A stretch of DNA of 64,000 nt, taken from Trichosporon coremiiforme (lineage: Eukaryota > Basidiomycota > Tremellomycetes > Trichosporonales > Trichosporonaceae). A model generated the notes under the pieces. It was given only the letters and a program-made list of their open reading frames with translations. It ran no database searches and had not been told where the DNA came from. The stretch covers positions 434,001 through 498,000 of the forward strand of contig BCJJ01000013.1 in assembly GCA_039545355.1 (NCBI GenBank), given 5' to 3'. Positions 1 to 11,902 of the stretch are shown here, piece by piece. Position numbers and translations under genes: made by a program. Position 1 is the first letter of the stretch. Each line of letters opens with the position of its first letter.

Positions 1-3000
1 ACGGCGTCGTACGTGCATGTCATCGCGTGGTGCTCCTGTGATTTGCAGATCCAAAGAATGTTCGCCTTCGCCGTGCAGCGCCGGCCCATCCCGGCCCGGG
101 CCGATGACCCAGGGGTAGGCGGATCAACCAACTGCTAGGCAAATCTGCCCGGCCAGCAGAAACCCTGCGCGCGCCTGAAGCAACCTGTAGCCCATGACCA
201 GACCTCGCCCCGGCCATTCCAGAGTCAACCGCCAGGCGCCCAGGCCGCCCCAGCTGCGTTGCCCACACCAGCCCTCCTGGAGCCAGGAAGGGTAGCGGAT
301 ATCCGGAAGCGCCGTGACGAGGCTCTGTCTCAGGCTGCGACACGGAGCTAAGAGCGCATCACTCCTGGGATTTGGAGACAGGAGCGACCGGAGGATATAG
401 CGGAGAAAACAACGCAGGTAGGTGTGCAAGCATGTTGGTCAATCGGTCGACCGTACGTTCTCCTCGCACCTTCGGTAACAACAAGCCGCCGACGTCGGGC
501 GAGTCCCCGCCCGAGGCTCCGAGCGCGCCAAGCGGTGCCTGCCCGCACATGATGAGCTCTGACTCAGACACCCAAAGTGACAGTGGAGACAATATCTGAA
601 CGCATAGGATCCATGAGGGGGAGAAGAGGAACGAGCTCACGCAACACGGGTGACAGTCTAAGGAGCATCGACCCCCAGGGGTGCGCACTGAGCAAGCACG
701 GACACTTTGGAATATTGATCCTGCTGCTTGAGCGCCAGCTGCTGGAGTGTGCTGCGCCTGTTGGAGCCATCGCTGCTGCGATACGCCTTGCCTGTGAGTT
801 GAGCGCTGAGCCCTGAAATGCGAGCGTCACAACGCAGTGACGGCCGACTAAGACTGAGCGTCGCACTATGAGACGATATTCTGCGGAGCAAGCGTGCCTC
901 GCATTCCCCCACCTGCGACGGCAATTGGCAGGCACGGGGATTGCACGCACAACACCGTCGTCAGCACCGTCAGTAATGATCTCCACCAATGTTCACAGAC
1001 AACAAGGGAGGAAAAGGGCAAGACATGTTCGGTTTGATCGATGTTAAGGGATCACCGCGTCTGGAATCGCAGCGTCACGTCCCATGGTTACTAAGGGTCG
1101 GGGATCATGGGATGGACGCCGTCATCGCTGTCGTACTTGTCCACGCCGGTGTCTTGCTGGTCTAGCGTGTACAGGGAGTACACCTTTCTCGTCAGAAGCG
1201 GTCTCTGCTGTTCGCTGTGTTCCGTCGTATGGAGTCGGCGACTAACCGCCTTTCTGCCACCGTATACAGGGCAGCCGGTTGTGAATGGTGAATAGCCGGA
1301 GTAGTTGTAAGGTGCAATAACACATGCAACTGATGTCCGCTATCAGTTGTCAGAGGTTGGAACGAGTACCAGCCACGCTCATTGATAGCGGCTGTTAGCA
1401 AGACCGGATGAGGGGTTTCAAGTTTGGGATGAATGGGTTCCGAAACCAGAGCTCCGCCCCAATGCCGTTCACCGGGCCGGACACGCCACGCGCCAGTGGC
1501 GCTACAGCCTCTGATGTGCGGGCTATCTGCCGACTTAGCAGACTTGGAGGTGGCAGGCTTTCAGTTCCGATCAGCGCCAAAGAGGCGAACAGCATTTGCC
1601 TGTAGCCCACTGCCGGACGAAAACGTGTTGATGCTGTACCGTGGCCGCGAGCGCGATGGCTGACGGGAACATGCTTATCCCACGCGCCACCTGCTTGGAG
1701 CCCGTCCTGCACTTTCAAACCAAACTCTAAACCCCGATACCGCGATTTCTGATATGTTAAAGGAACATTAACTTTAATGGAGCGGTGTCGCAGGTCTGGT
1801 AAAGTTAACGATAAGACAGGCACTGGAACAACGGATGTGCAGACCAGCGTCGACAGTTTGACTGCCTAACGCACCAGTTTCAGTGCCGGCGAAAGGAACA
1901 ACAGTGATCCCACAGTCGGGTCTGGCCGGCGCCGTAGACGAAGGGGCCGAGTCGGACATCGGAGGGGGGCTCGGTGTCGTGTCGCGCCCGGCTTACGACG
2001 CCTAGGCCGCCGAGGGACGCTCGAACTTTACCGCATACAGTTTCGCATTCGTGATTGAACTTGCGGCACTCGTCGTTGTTCGCGGGTGGAAAGCCACTTA
2101 GCGCGATCTTTGGGATGGGAATGGACACCTCCGTCCCCATCAGCCGGCGCAGAAGAACGCGATCGTGTATCAGGCCTAACATGGGATTCTGCCTGCGTCG
2201 CTTCCCAAAATTTCCGTCGGGAGGCTCTTGGTCAAGATCTCGACATCCTGGATGCCCTTTGGGTCGCCTCGCATCCTTGAGCCCTTCGACGTCTGGCTCT
2301 TGAAACGAGGTGTGTAGTCGAGCAATACCTTATTCCTTCAGTTGGGCTGGAAGGGGATTGTTGGCCAGGCAAATGATGTCTCGAAGGTCGAGATAGCTCC
2401 ACCGCTGGTTTATGTCCACTCTTCGATACTTCACACCACCGTGCTATATCCAAGCCGCTGACTCCGCCTCTTCCGATACTCCGCGGCCCCAAAATGCTCT
2501 CGTAATTGCATTTCGGGCTGTTCGGCACACCTGCCGTTGTTGCGGCTGATGTGTCCCGACGCAGGGCCGAAGAGGCACTAGTGACAGCCAACGGGAAATG
2601 ATATCTCGGAGGCAGGAACCTGAGCGGCTCAACCTCATGTGACTTGACTCGGTGCAGACAGCCCCAACGAGTGAAAGACATAAAACATAAACCGTCCCTT
2701 GCTGTGCACTACCGCCGTCTGTCCATGCCAGTGGCCTTTGCGGTTGACTGAGGACCAAATCCGCATTGCTGGGAAGACAGAAGGGTGCAATGATAGGGCC
2801 ACTTGGTACTCCCGTTGTTGAGGTCTCGTTAGCCGCCGTGCGTTCGCGATACGCTACCGCTACTCCGGCACTCTGGCCGAATGCCGGGACCGAAGCTGCC
2901 CTAGTCTACCAGGTCGGAGAGTGGCGTCATCGCAAGTGGTATACGCTGTAGTCCAGTTTCTGAGTAGGGATCATCCAATGATCGGTTCGGTGTCTTGCTA

Positions 3001-6000
3001 TAAAAGGGGCAGGGACGGCCGTTTGCGAGGGCGATTATGGCATGTGAAGTAAGCCAAGAAGTCTCTGAGAAAGGGTCCCTGACACTCATCGCTCTGCGCT
3101 GGTGGCGAGCGATCCTCCAAGTGCACGGCAATCGCCGCTGAGAAAGGAAAGCCGAGCGAAGTGTGAGGTTGGCGACCCGTGAGGGAACAGGGGAGAACGA
3201 GAGGGATGAGAGGGTAGGGGATGGAGTGAATGTTTTGAGTCGTCGTGCCTAGGCAGTTAGCATCCTCCTTCAACACAGGGACCGTGCAGATGCGGCAATG
3301 TCAGGAAACAATGTCGCTGGCGCGTGGCACGTACGTTCGATCAAGAGGTTGAGTTCGCTGCGCAATACGCCTTGACAGAACGGCTATTCCCCGACCTACC
3401 ACGCAGTCGGGAAATCCACGCCGCGATACAGGACGAGGCCCAGTAGTACCAGGACGATCATGCAGCTCCGGCCTGCGGGATGAGGGTATCTCTGCCCCTT
3501 CATGATCCAGTCAGAGTAACTATTGGTTCTATTCATATCCTTGAATCCCTTTCAAGGTGCTGTTCATGAGGACGTGGGTAATGAAGTGAATGATACAGGG
3601 GATCCGATGCTTAGTATTAGAATGTCACCTTAGCCTCGCCATGACAAACCCTCGAGACGTTATTCTCGAGATTTGGGGGAGAAGGGCTGAGGCATCCCCC
3701 AGTCTGCTTTCGCTGCCGCCAACATTGTCTACGTTGGAGACCATGTGCTCATGGAACGCGTTCTCTGGGAATCGGAAGTAGAGGTGTGATGCAGACGGAT
3801 GATTTCCAAAACACAATGCGGAGGTCTCTGCGAGGTCTCTGCGGTCTTTCGTCGATGCGTAACCTTCCAGCGACGTCACATGAACAGCAACCTTTGCGGA
3901 TGTAGCCTCCCTCAACCGGTTTGTTATTCCCAGAAAGACTTCTGCTGCACGGCCGCGCGCCGTCCAGGCCCGCTCCCACAGGGCACAGGCACGCCCTAGA
4001 TTACGATCATGGAAGTCAAATATGTCAAATCCACTTGCCGGTAAGCCTGCCAGCTGAACTCTGTTCAAGGTGGACAACTTCGGTCTGTTGACTCAAATGT
4101 CCTACCTCGCAGGGTCTTTCCTCAGTGCCTGAGCGACTAAGCGTGAGACGGACATTGTAGCTTATCAGACGGACCGTTGCACCCTGATTAGACGCCGGTG
4201 CGCCGGTTCCGAGTTCTGGGGAGAATAGTACAGCGCCTGGATATCAGAGGCATGCCGAAAATGGTCATCGGCCGCACCGTTACTCACTGGAGTGACAATG
4301 CACGTACAATACCACAGGTTCTGATGCAGAAGCAGAGACATGCCAGCACTGGACGTCAATTTGCATTCAAAGTCTTACGAGAGAGTCTGCAAAGCGTAAC
4401 TCGGAGATCGCGGGGCGTGCTGACCCCTCCATCCCGTCGCTGCAGCACCGTGGCAGACATCTTCCATGCGTCCCACGCAGCTTGGGCAGATACCCGCAAG
4501 AATGCGGTATCGAGTATGAAGCACAAGGTCTGTGTTGCCGCTGAAGGCAGTCTCTAAGGAACCATTCAAAACAGGAACAACTCCGGTCCGCGAGCTTGTC
4601 AGCGGTACAACTGAATATTGTCCCGTACATTCACAATACAAGACAGGGTGGCTTGGGACGGGCCGCACTTTCCCACCAAAACAGATCGCAGGCGTGATAA
4701 GTATGGCGCACAACGTAGTCATGCCGCTCTAAACATTACGCTGAACTGTGCTGAAGTCTAGGAAACGACAGCAGATCTGCCAACGAGATCGGAAGGCCCG
4801 AGTCTCCGCCCTGCGGACCGTCTACCCGTTCCTGCACACTCAGGCTCGGCCCTGGACAGTTTGATGGTTACCATAAGGTTGCTATACGCCAACGGCAGCC
4901 ACCGCTCATCACGAGTCCCGCACCATCTGCACCGGACGGCGCAGCCGCAGACGGTGCCGAGACAACGCCATGCGCTCCGAGACCGGCACACGGCACGGGG
5001 ATCACTCATGAAGGCACAGTGGGCCAAGTGTCTGCTTGTGGGACGGCCACGTCGACTGTCCTCGCCCCTCACGGCAGATGCAACGGCAAATACGGCGACC
5101 TGCCAGCGGCTATGGACAGGGAGTTCCTTTAGATGAGAGGGCTGTGCTGCACATGCGATGAGATGAAACGGGAAGCACAGTGAGAAAAACGAAGAGCTCG
5201 CGCGTCCGTCAACTTGGCCGACCGATTTTGAGAGACTTGGTCAGGCACGAACGGCAATCAATTGGGATCACAACCGATCCTGCGCTCCTGCGATCTTGAC
5301 TCAGGCTCCCTCCTTCACGTCAGATGTCGCCCCTGTGCCTCCTGGCATTCTTCCTGGTTGAGGGCTGACCGGTCTGTGTCTATTCCCAGTACAGTCCCGC
5401 ACTGACGACTCTGCGTCCCTCGTCTATTCCGCCGGAACCCCGGCCCTGGACCAAACACACTCCCAAGATTGAGCGAGCACTTGCGGTAAGGAGACTGTCA
5501 GGTATACAACCTTCTTCAGACGGCTCTTGATGCTCCGAAGTTCTGCCGGCGTTACAACGGTATAATTCATTCGTTCGCTGTGCTGGCGAACAACCTCCTT
5601 AGGGGTCGTTCGCAAGAACTACGCAGGAGTGGAGGGAGGACACGAGCTGGGGCTGAGGTTCCTCCATATCATTGCGAGTTGTTGCTATACGATTCGGAGT
5701 AAGAGGTCTGTCAATCTGTAACTCGGGCAGATCAATGACCGACATGAGAGGCATGTGCCCTTCCCCTGTTGGTTCAGTTCCCCCGACGATAGCCCCGAGC
5801 GGCGAAGCGACGGCTTGAGAAGGCGGGGCGCGCGTGTGCTGTCTGTGCAGGTAAAGCTAGCGCAACATCGTGTGGTCCTCGCACGAGGTCACCGGGGTAA
5901 AGTGGTGCTGGCCATCTTAAGACCCCGTTCGAGCCAGGGCCAGTGCACAGGGGAAACCCTTTGCCACATGCACCACTCCTTGCGGTCAGACATTTGGGCC

Positions 6001-7680
6001 TTCACCGTTGTCGCTGCCCGTTGAAGGGTCTGCGCCATCCGTCACAAGATGTACTCTCTCATTGGGTCTATAGGTGCCTGCCGCCGAAGTTGCAGGCTTC
6101 TTGCAGATCAGCAACGGTTGAAGCGTTCTGCAGGCAGTCTACTGTACTTTGCACCACAGGGAGCTAGGCGCTCTCAAACACCTTTGAGGGTAAGCTGAGC
6201 GCTAATTATTAGCCGCACATGGTGGAGGGGTGCGGGATCGACTTGGCGGTAACGATATGGTTAACCGGGTAGTACAAGATCCAACCGCTGCTCCTAGACT
6301 CTCTCCCCGGAGGGCCACATTTCACCAGAGGATTGATAGATGTCACGGAAGCGTCTCGTCTGGAGCTCCTAGATGTTAGATCTCGGGGCTACAACGAGCC
6401 TACGTTACGTGGTCATGAACGCAAAAGCATTTCGATGTCGTGCCAGGGTCTCATCTTGTGACTAGTCGCCGTCATGTCATAAGACGCGTAAGAGTTGCTC
6501 GACTAAGTTCGCCTAGACCGGGGGTTTCGGCGCTGATACAGACCACTACGACATGTCTGACTGCTCCCAATCTTGGGAACCCCTTACCGTGACTGGTCAA
6601 CAGACAGTGAGACCTCAGGAGTTCTACCGGATTGCAGAGCTCAGGATCGACTTCCAAGTCTCCCTGATCTGCTGCTCTGCTGCACGCGCGCACACGCCTG
6701 GACGCTAGAAGCCTGTGAGCATCTGCTGGAAGGCTAAGCGTCCAGGAGGCCGGTGATTCTCAGGATGCGGACACGACGTCTCGCGTCACCAGTCGGCTGG
6801 CTCGGCTGGTCCAGTCCTACGCTCTCGCACATGTCGCAGGATCTCACGTCACGGTCGCTGCTGGACCACGAGGTGTCTGTGGGTTTCGAGGAACAAATGA
6901 GGGACTCAGGTCGCGTGCTGTGGCTTCAGGTCGCTAACCGAGGGGCACTGAGGGATGGGTTACGTCACGGCCGGGAGAGATCAGGGCACACCCTTCCAAG
7001 GCTTCAGAGATGTAACCTGTAGGGCCAGCAAAGGCCCATAGGGCCTAGACGGACCGGACCGTGCCTCTGCCGGTTCCTACGCAGGAGGACAAGGGTTAAC
7101 GCAAGCCCGCGGCAAGCGGCAAGAGGAAGACCCGACGCCAAAGGGCCCAGAAAGAAAGTGCACGCTAAAGAGAGTGCACGCTAAGCACCCAGAGCTTATG
7201 CGCTTAACAGCCTGTGTTGATTACCTCGCTGCATGGTTGCTCGCCTGCGCGCAGCCGCAGTCGAAACTGCCGGCTAGAGGTCGTCGTCTCCGAACCGATG
7301 GGACGATCCCCGAAGTAGGAAGCTCCAACGTAGAAGCGCAGGTGCAGCTTCAGCGACAAGGGGGAGCCGCCAGCCGAACTGGGGCCTGAGGGCTTTGAGG
7401 GTTGCGCAGGACACAGGGATGCTGTGATGGTGTGTTTGTCCCTCTGCCTATTGGATTGGGACGTTAACGTTAACTTCAGAGCCTCAGTTCCTCGCGCCCT
7501 TGCGTCCAGTTCTGTCTATTAGCTCCGGCATCTCAGTTAATAATCCAGTCCGTCTCCAGGACCAGCAGCTCAACTCGTAGACTAAGGAAGAGGCTTCGGC
7601 CTGCGACTCAGGACGAGCCAGGACGCTAATGTCTGTGTGCCCAGCGATCCAGCCTGGCGGTCGCGCTCGTGGTAGCCTGA
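1..7680. other. Gene-free region
   Basis: No reading frame here shows a recognisable domain, a plausible codon pattern or a chain of compatible splice sites on either strand. Open frames are at most about 150 codons and overlap on both strands, as expected by chance in GC-rich DNA. A TATAAAAG box at 2999-3006 (+) is not followed by a supportable coding region, and GTTAACGTTAAC at 7463-7474 is an isolated palindrome. I see no telomere-type repeat, tRNA, rRNA, or transposase or reverse-transcriptase motif. It may be heterochromatic, decayed or simply intergenic DNA; the sequence does not decide. Confidence 0.5.
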
Positions 7681-7689
7681 GCGTCATTG

Positions 7690-9389
7690 GAACCAGGTTC
7701 GCCAGTCACCCTCGTTCCCTCGTCGGCCGTCCCTCACCCTTTTGACCCTCTCCCTCTCCTCCCAATGTATCATGTTTGGATACCTCCATTTCAGTGCATT
7801 CACTCTCTCTTCCTCCTACTTCACCTACCTCAGCTTGCATTCAGTCGACCATTCCGACACACTTTGCAACGAGCCTACAGCCTAGCTCCAACCGATTTTT
7901 TCTCATCCGCCCGGCTTCTTGCTCCTTAACCCCTCCCCCTCCTCCACACAACCCCGCTTTCCTCCTGAGCACCATTCCTCGCCGTTCGGATACGGCTGCC
8001 CCGCCCTTGTCTCCCTTCTCCTGTCCCCTTCCCTACTTCGAGCCGTTACCGCGAGCCCGGAGGTCAGTCCTCCCACCCAGCATCAGTTAGCACCGGTTGA
8101 CAAACCAAGTCGAAGCATTCAGCGGTCTGAGCGATATAAAGGTGACGCACCCTGCTCTCGCGAGTTTCGTTTGTCATTTCCACCTGCTTGCCCATCAGAG
8201 AGTTCGACGCCCCCGCCCCGGCGAATACCGAAGTGTGATCCACTTGCTCCGGCTCGCTTGACCTGAACTGTTGGAGCTGTGCCGACGACGAGCGCCCTCA
8301 GCACACGAGACACGCGATACGCAGTGCGGTAAGAGCGACTTCTGTACGGACTGCGAGGCCTGGATGAACCCACTCCCTGCCCAGGGTCGCGCAAGGATCT
8401 GATTCATCCGTTTCCTTTGTGGCTTGTGATCCACCCGACCGCCCGACTGTCAATGCATCACTGAGCGGTCTGCGCCTGCGCACCCTAGCTCCCAAATCGA
8501 CTCTGGCACTGGTCCTGTGCAGGAGCATAGGATCCATAGGATTGTAGGAGGGCCTCCCTCTGCGCCCTCGCTTACCCTTGTCTTCGGTGCCCTCAACTTC
8601 GACACCTGCGACGCCTGCGGCCCTCAGCCCATATCAGGCTGACTGCATTCCTTTGCCAGACGATCGTCACCACCGTCACCAGCTTCCTGGCACCACGCCC
8701 ACCTCTCCTCGACCGGGCCCCCCGACCTAGTCCTCTTTTGTGACACAACCTTAACTCGAGTCCCATCTCCGGCAACCTCGAGACCGCACGCCCACGCCAC
8801 TGCATCCTGGCTATCAACTGCCCCACTCAGCCTGGCCTGGACCGGCCCGCAACAAGTCAAGGAACCACCCAGGAAAACGGGCAAGCGAGTAAGCACAGTT
8901 GAACATGTCCGAGATCACCGCAGATCGCTGACCAGATGCAGAGTACAAGTACAGCCACAGATTACACACCTGACCGGCCTGACCGCGCCTAAACGAACAG
9001 GCTGCATAGATAGCGCAGACACACCCACTTGCACAGCACGCGGTGACCTCGAAGATTTCGAAGACCTCGAGACCTCGATCTCTTGAAATCGCGTGCCGTT
9101 CCTTCGTTGGTGACTTCCCCGCCTTTCCTCTCACTTGGCCGCTTTTCCTCTCGGTCTTGGCCCGCAACTTCAAAGGATCCTTGCCCAAACTTCTCCGTCT
9201 CGACGCCTTGAACCCCCGAGCTCCCTACCTGCCAACCTTCTGGCTCCGACTTGATCCTGTCCAATCCAACAGACCCACTCTTCTAAAACAAAACGTATAT
9301 CCTTCCACTTTCATCGACATTCCACTGCACCCTTCAAACACCCATAAGGTCGCTCGTTTCATACGTGCTTTCTCTATCGACTACATATA
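7690..9389 (+). promoter_or_regulatory. Pyrimidine-rich upstream tracts
   Basis: The plus strand has long C/T-rich stretches at about 7720-8100 and again at 9090-9360. Such tracts are typical of promoters and 5' leaders in basidiomycete yeasts and resemble those before 52398 and 61209 in this window. A TATAAAGG box lies at 8135-8142. No coding exon can be supported in between. The tract is interrupted by the transposon at 9390 and appears to resume at 11149, so it may be the distal promoter or leader of the zinc-cluster gene that starts at 11903. That link is an inference. Confidence 0.3.
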
Positions 9390-9415
9390 AACTAGGGTCA
9401 CAGGTTAAGTCGAAC
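9390..9415 (+). repeat. Left terminal inverted repeat, 26 bp
   Basis: It begins AACTAGGGTCACAGG and ends GTCGAAC. It matches the reverse complement of 11121-11146 at every position and is preceded by TA (9388-9389). Confidence 0.97.
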
Positions 9416-9468
9416 GGATGCGCACGGTCCCGTCATCGTCAACCTCGCCGTGGCTCATGTTCTGATCC

Positions 9469-9480
9469 ATAACTCATGCA
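9469..9480 (+). repeat. Left subterminal inverted repeat
   Basis: ATAACTCATGCA lies 79 bp inside the left end of the transposon. Its exact reverse complement occurs 77 bp inside the right end (11058-11069). A partly conserved block (9438-9450) resembles the reverse complement of 11079-11091. The symmetry suggests an inner transposase binding site, as in IR/DR-type Tc1 elements. Confidence 0.7.
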
Positions 9481-9768
9481 ACGGTACTCTTTATGCCTAG
9501 AAACTCCGCGTAGAGCCGAAAGGAATGCTTGGCAGCTCGGACAAATGGAGCTGCAGAGCGCACCGTGCATACTGGCCACCACACCACCACAATAAAGCTG
9601 CATGTCACCACCCTCCTTATCGCCCTAGATCTCAGCCACCGAGGCCTGTGCTTGCCCCAAATCTTTCATGTATCAAGCTCCGAAGCTGGGCTTTTGGAAA
9701 ATCCAAGAATTGAGTCGAAACCATGCATATCGGCAGCGGAGTCCGTCCGACTGTCCATCTTTGTGGCA

Positions 9769-9774
9769 TATAAG
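9769..9774 (+). promoter_or_regulatory. TATA-like box of the transposase gene
   Basis: TATAAG lies 63 bp upstream of the transposase ATG at 9832, inside the element. The position fits a core promoter; there is no other support. Confidence 0.35.
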
Positions 9775-9831
9775 CCTCCTTGAGTGCCACTTCTCTTCCA
9801 CAACAGCTCTACCTCATCAGAACTTGCAGCT

Positions 9832-10843
9832 ATGCCTCGCCCTTGCCTCACACCTCGCCGCCGCGCCAAGATTGCGTCCTTGGCTCGCTACCGCAGCTAT
9901 TCCTCTGTCGCCTGGGAGTACAACATCGCCAAGAGCACTGTGGGTTACTGTGTGATGTTAGCTCGCCTCCAGGCTCTCATTCCACCTGCTCTGGCTGTTC
10001 TGAACCCTGTCCAGGGGATCCGCATCCCCCGCAGCCACACCAAGCTCACTCCCGACAACCTCAGAGCGATCTACGAGGTCTTTGAGGCTCAGCCCTTCGC
10101 CAGCAATCGTGAGGTGTTGGACACTCTTGCAGACAGAGACATTGTCCTCTCTCTCATGACTCTGCGCCGTGCACGTCGCCAGCTTGGTTATGGCCGCTTT
10201 GTGGCTCTTGTGCGGCCGTATCTAAGCCCCCTTCACAAGGAGAAGCGTCTCGCTTATGCTCTTGAGCAGCAGCGACTCTTCCAAGAGTGGAGGAAGGTGA
10301 TCTTCTGTGACGAGGTCCCTCTCTACATTGACCAGCTCCACAGAGCATATGTGACGCGCCCCATCGGTTCTGACCGTGCCAATGAGCGGTGAGTGTCTTT
10401 CCTGACGTTCTACATGCTGTGGAAGAGTGCTGACACTCAGGTACATCCAGTACACCTTCAGATCGAGCTGTGGGTCGATTATGTGCTGGGGGGCTATCTG
10501 GTATGGCGGCAAGTCGAAGCTGGTGTGGTTTGACACCTCCCAGTCGACCTCCAAGCGCAAGGGAGTCAATGCGGCCATCTATCGCACCCAGGTGACTGAG
10601 AAGGAGTTGTTTGATTGCTGGAAGCGTGTCAAGACTCAGTGGCGTGGTTATGGCTTGCCCTGGGTTGTAGAGGACAACGCTGTCGTCCACACAGCCAAGG
10701 CCACCCGTGGCAAGGCAGAGCAACTTGGCATGCGCTTCCTGCCTCACCCTCCCTGCTCTCCTTGCCTCAACCCCATTGAGAACCTTTGGAGCAACCTCAA
10801 GCGCCGCCTGGCCCGTCTCAACCCTCGTCCCACCACCCAGTAG
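9832..10843 (+). CDS. Tc1/mariner DD34E transposase, stopped early by an in-frame TAG
   Basis: Exons are 9832-10388 and 10441-10843, with a 52-nt intron (GTGAGT donor, GCTGACACTCAG at the 3' end), giving 319 residues. The family cuts and pastes DNA flanked by terminal inverted repeats. The N terminus (about residues 1-110) is helix-turn-helix-like. The catalytic triad is D160 (in IFCDE), D264 (in VVEDNAVVH) and E299 (in NPIENLW), with 34 residues between the second Asp and the Glu, so the type is DD34E. The TAG at 10841-10843 is codon 320. In the same frame, 42 more codons follow up to TGA at 10970-10972 and read like the usual C-terminal helix of IS630-type transposases, ending NGGHIKY. The full frame would be 362 residues. 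ATG 9832 is the first in-frame Met. The catalytic core is complete, so activity of the short form is uncertain. Confidence 0.9.
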
Positions 10844-10972
10844 GGGCTATTCGCTGCCGCTACGGAGCTCTGGAACACCTATGATCAGAATGAGATCGAC
10901 CGACTTATCATGTCCATGCCTAACAGGATCAAGGACACCATCTCTGCTAATGGAGGACACATTAAGTATTGA
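10844..10972 (+). pseudogene. Transposase C-terminal segment beyond the TAG
   Basis: This in-frame continuation of the transposase encodes 42 residues and ends at TGA. It includes LWNTYDQNEIDRLIMSMP and a final GGHIKY, a pattern common at the end of IS630/Tc1 transposases. It is translated only if the TAG is read through or absent in the active copy. Confidence 0.75.
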
Positions 10973-11057
10973 TCCCAGGTGCACCATGCTTCGTATATAG
11001 GTTACCAAGACTCCCATGCACGTGGAACAACTGTTTATAGAGCAAGAAACATGCATA

Positions 11058-11069
11058 TGCATGAGTTAT
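11058..11069 (-). repeat. Right subterminal inverted repeat
   Basis: TGCATGAGTTAT is the exact reverse complement of 9469-9480 and lies at nearly the same distance from its end of the element (77 versus 79 bp). Confidence 0.7.
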
Positions 11070-11120
11070 TCGTGGTTGCAGCGAGGTCGACAGTTCACGG
11101 CCTCGTTTGTGGCACCACTC

Positions 11121-11146
11121 GTTCGACTTAACCTGTGACCCTAGTT
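11121..11146 (-). repeat. Right terminal inverted repeat, 26 bp
   Basis: This is the exact reverse complement of the left repeat, ending CCTGTGACCCTAGTT and followed by TA (11147-11148). Confidence 0.97.
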
Positions 11147-11148
11147 TA

Positions 11149-11902
11149 CACGACGTCGGCACAAGCACTCAACGCAACTTGACTCAGCACTCTGTATCTG
11201 CCACGCACTGTCGACACAGCTTCGGTGGCAAAACACAGCGACATCCAACTGTGCGCATTAGTGTCCCAACCTCGACAGCGCCTTAGACCTGTCGAGAGCT
11301 AAGCGTCGTCGCGTAAGCACGCATGATTGGTCTGGATCAGTTCCTGGAGCTGGACTGGTAGTCGTTTTTTCCATCTGAACGTTGATCCAGGCGCTTGCCT
11401 TGCATGGTGAACCCCTTTCGACGACAACGGTGACTTGCGCTTGGTCCGAAGTTCGCTGGCGCGTTGTCTTTTTTCGGCCACAGGTTCGTTTCCATTTTGT
11501 GCCAGGAATTTTCTGGGCCCCCGATCAAGATTCGGCGTCAAGCGACCACAGTCGTCATCCTCAACATCGGGCCTTGACCGGAATGATGTCCTTGATTTAA
11601 TCTGCCGCTGGAACCAACTGCCTTCCCATCTTCCTTCCTATCGCTATCAAAACAGTCCAAAAGTGGGACAGTCTGTAATCTCTCTTCGAGTCTCAAAACC
11701 CTTTCGCCAAACGCGTCCGACATCTGACCCCACCTGTTTCTCTCACAATCTGTATACTGCATACGTCCCTTCAATTCTTCAACGCTGGTCGAGACTAGCG
11801 ACCACTGCATACACGATCAGTCCACCGCCTGCAACCGTCGTCGGCTTCAACACGAGTCGACCTGACCACACGCCACCATTCTCTGCGTTCACACATATCA
11901 AG
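11149..11902 (+). promoter_or_regulatory. Upstream region and leader of the zinc-cluster gene
   Basis: This stretch between the transposon and ATG 11903 is C/T-rich in its second half. It contains short upstream reading frames such as ATG ATG TCC TTG ATT TAA at 11583. The main frame stays open upstream to about 11435 but has no ATG there, so 11903 is the first usable start. No other gene is visible. Confidence 0.4.

Larger units (their letters stand above)
9390..11146 (+). mobile_element. Tc1/mariner (IS630-type) DNA transposon, 1757 bp
   Basis: The element is bounded by perfect 26-bp terminal inverted repeats (9390-9415 and 11121-11146) and flanked by TA on both sides (9388-9389 and 11147-11148). 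This is the target duplication typical of the Tc1/mariner superfamily. It carries one transposase gene with one intron on the plus strand, a roughly 440-bp leader and a roughly 150-bp tail. A second, shorter inverted repeat lies about 78 bp inside each end. The perfect ends suggest a fairly recent insertion, but the transposase frame contains a TAG close to its C terminus. It lies about 0.75 kb upstream of a Zn2Cys6 regulator gene. Confidence 0.95.

Noticed and set aside
1..7680. Search for retrotransposon, helicase, telomere or CRISPR-like structure.
   Set aside because: No reverse-transcriptase, integrase or helicase motifs, no terminal repeats and no regular spacer array were seen.
10827..10843. 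Removal of the transposase TAG by a short intron.
   Set aside because: The nearest GT donors would give introns of 14-26 nt, shorter than any other intron in the window; a longer one would delete conserved catalytic-domain residues.
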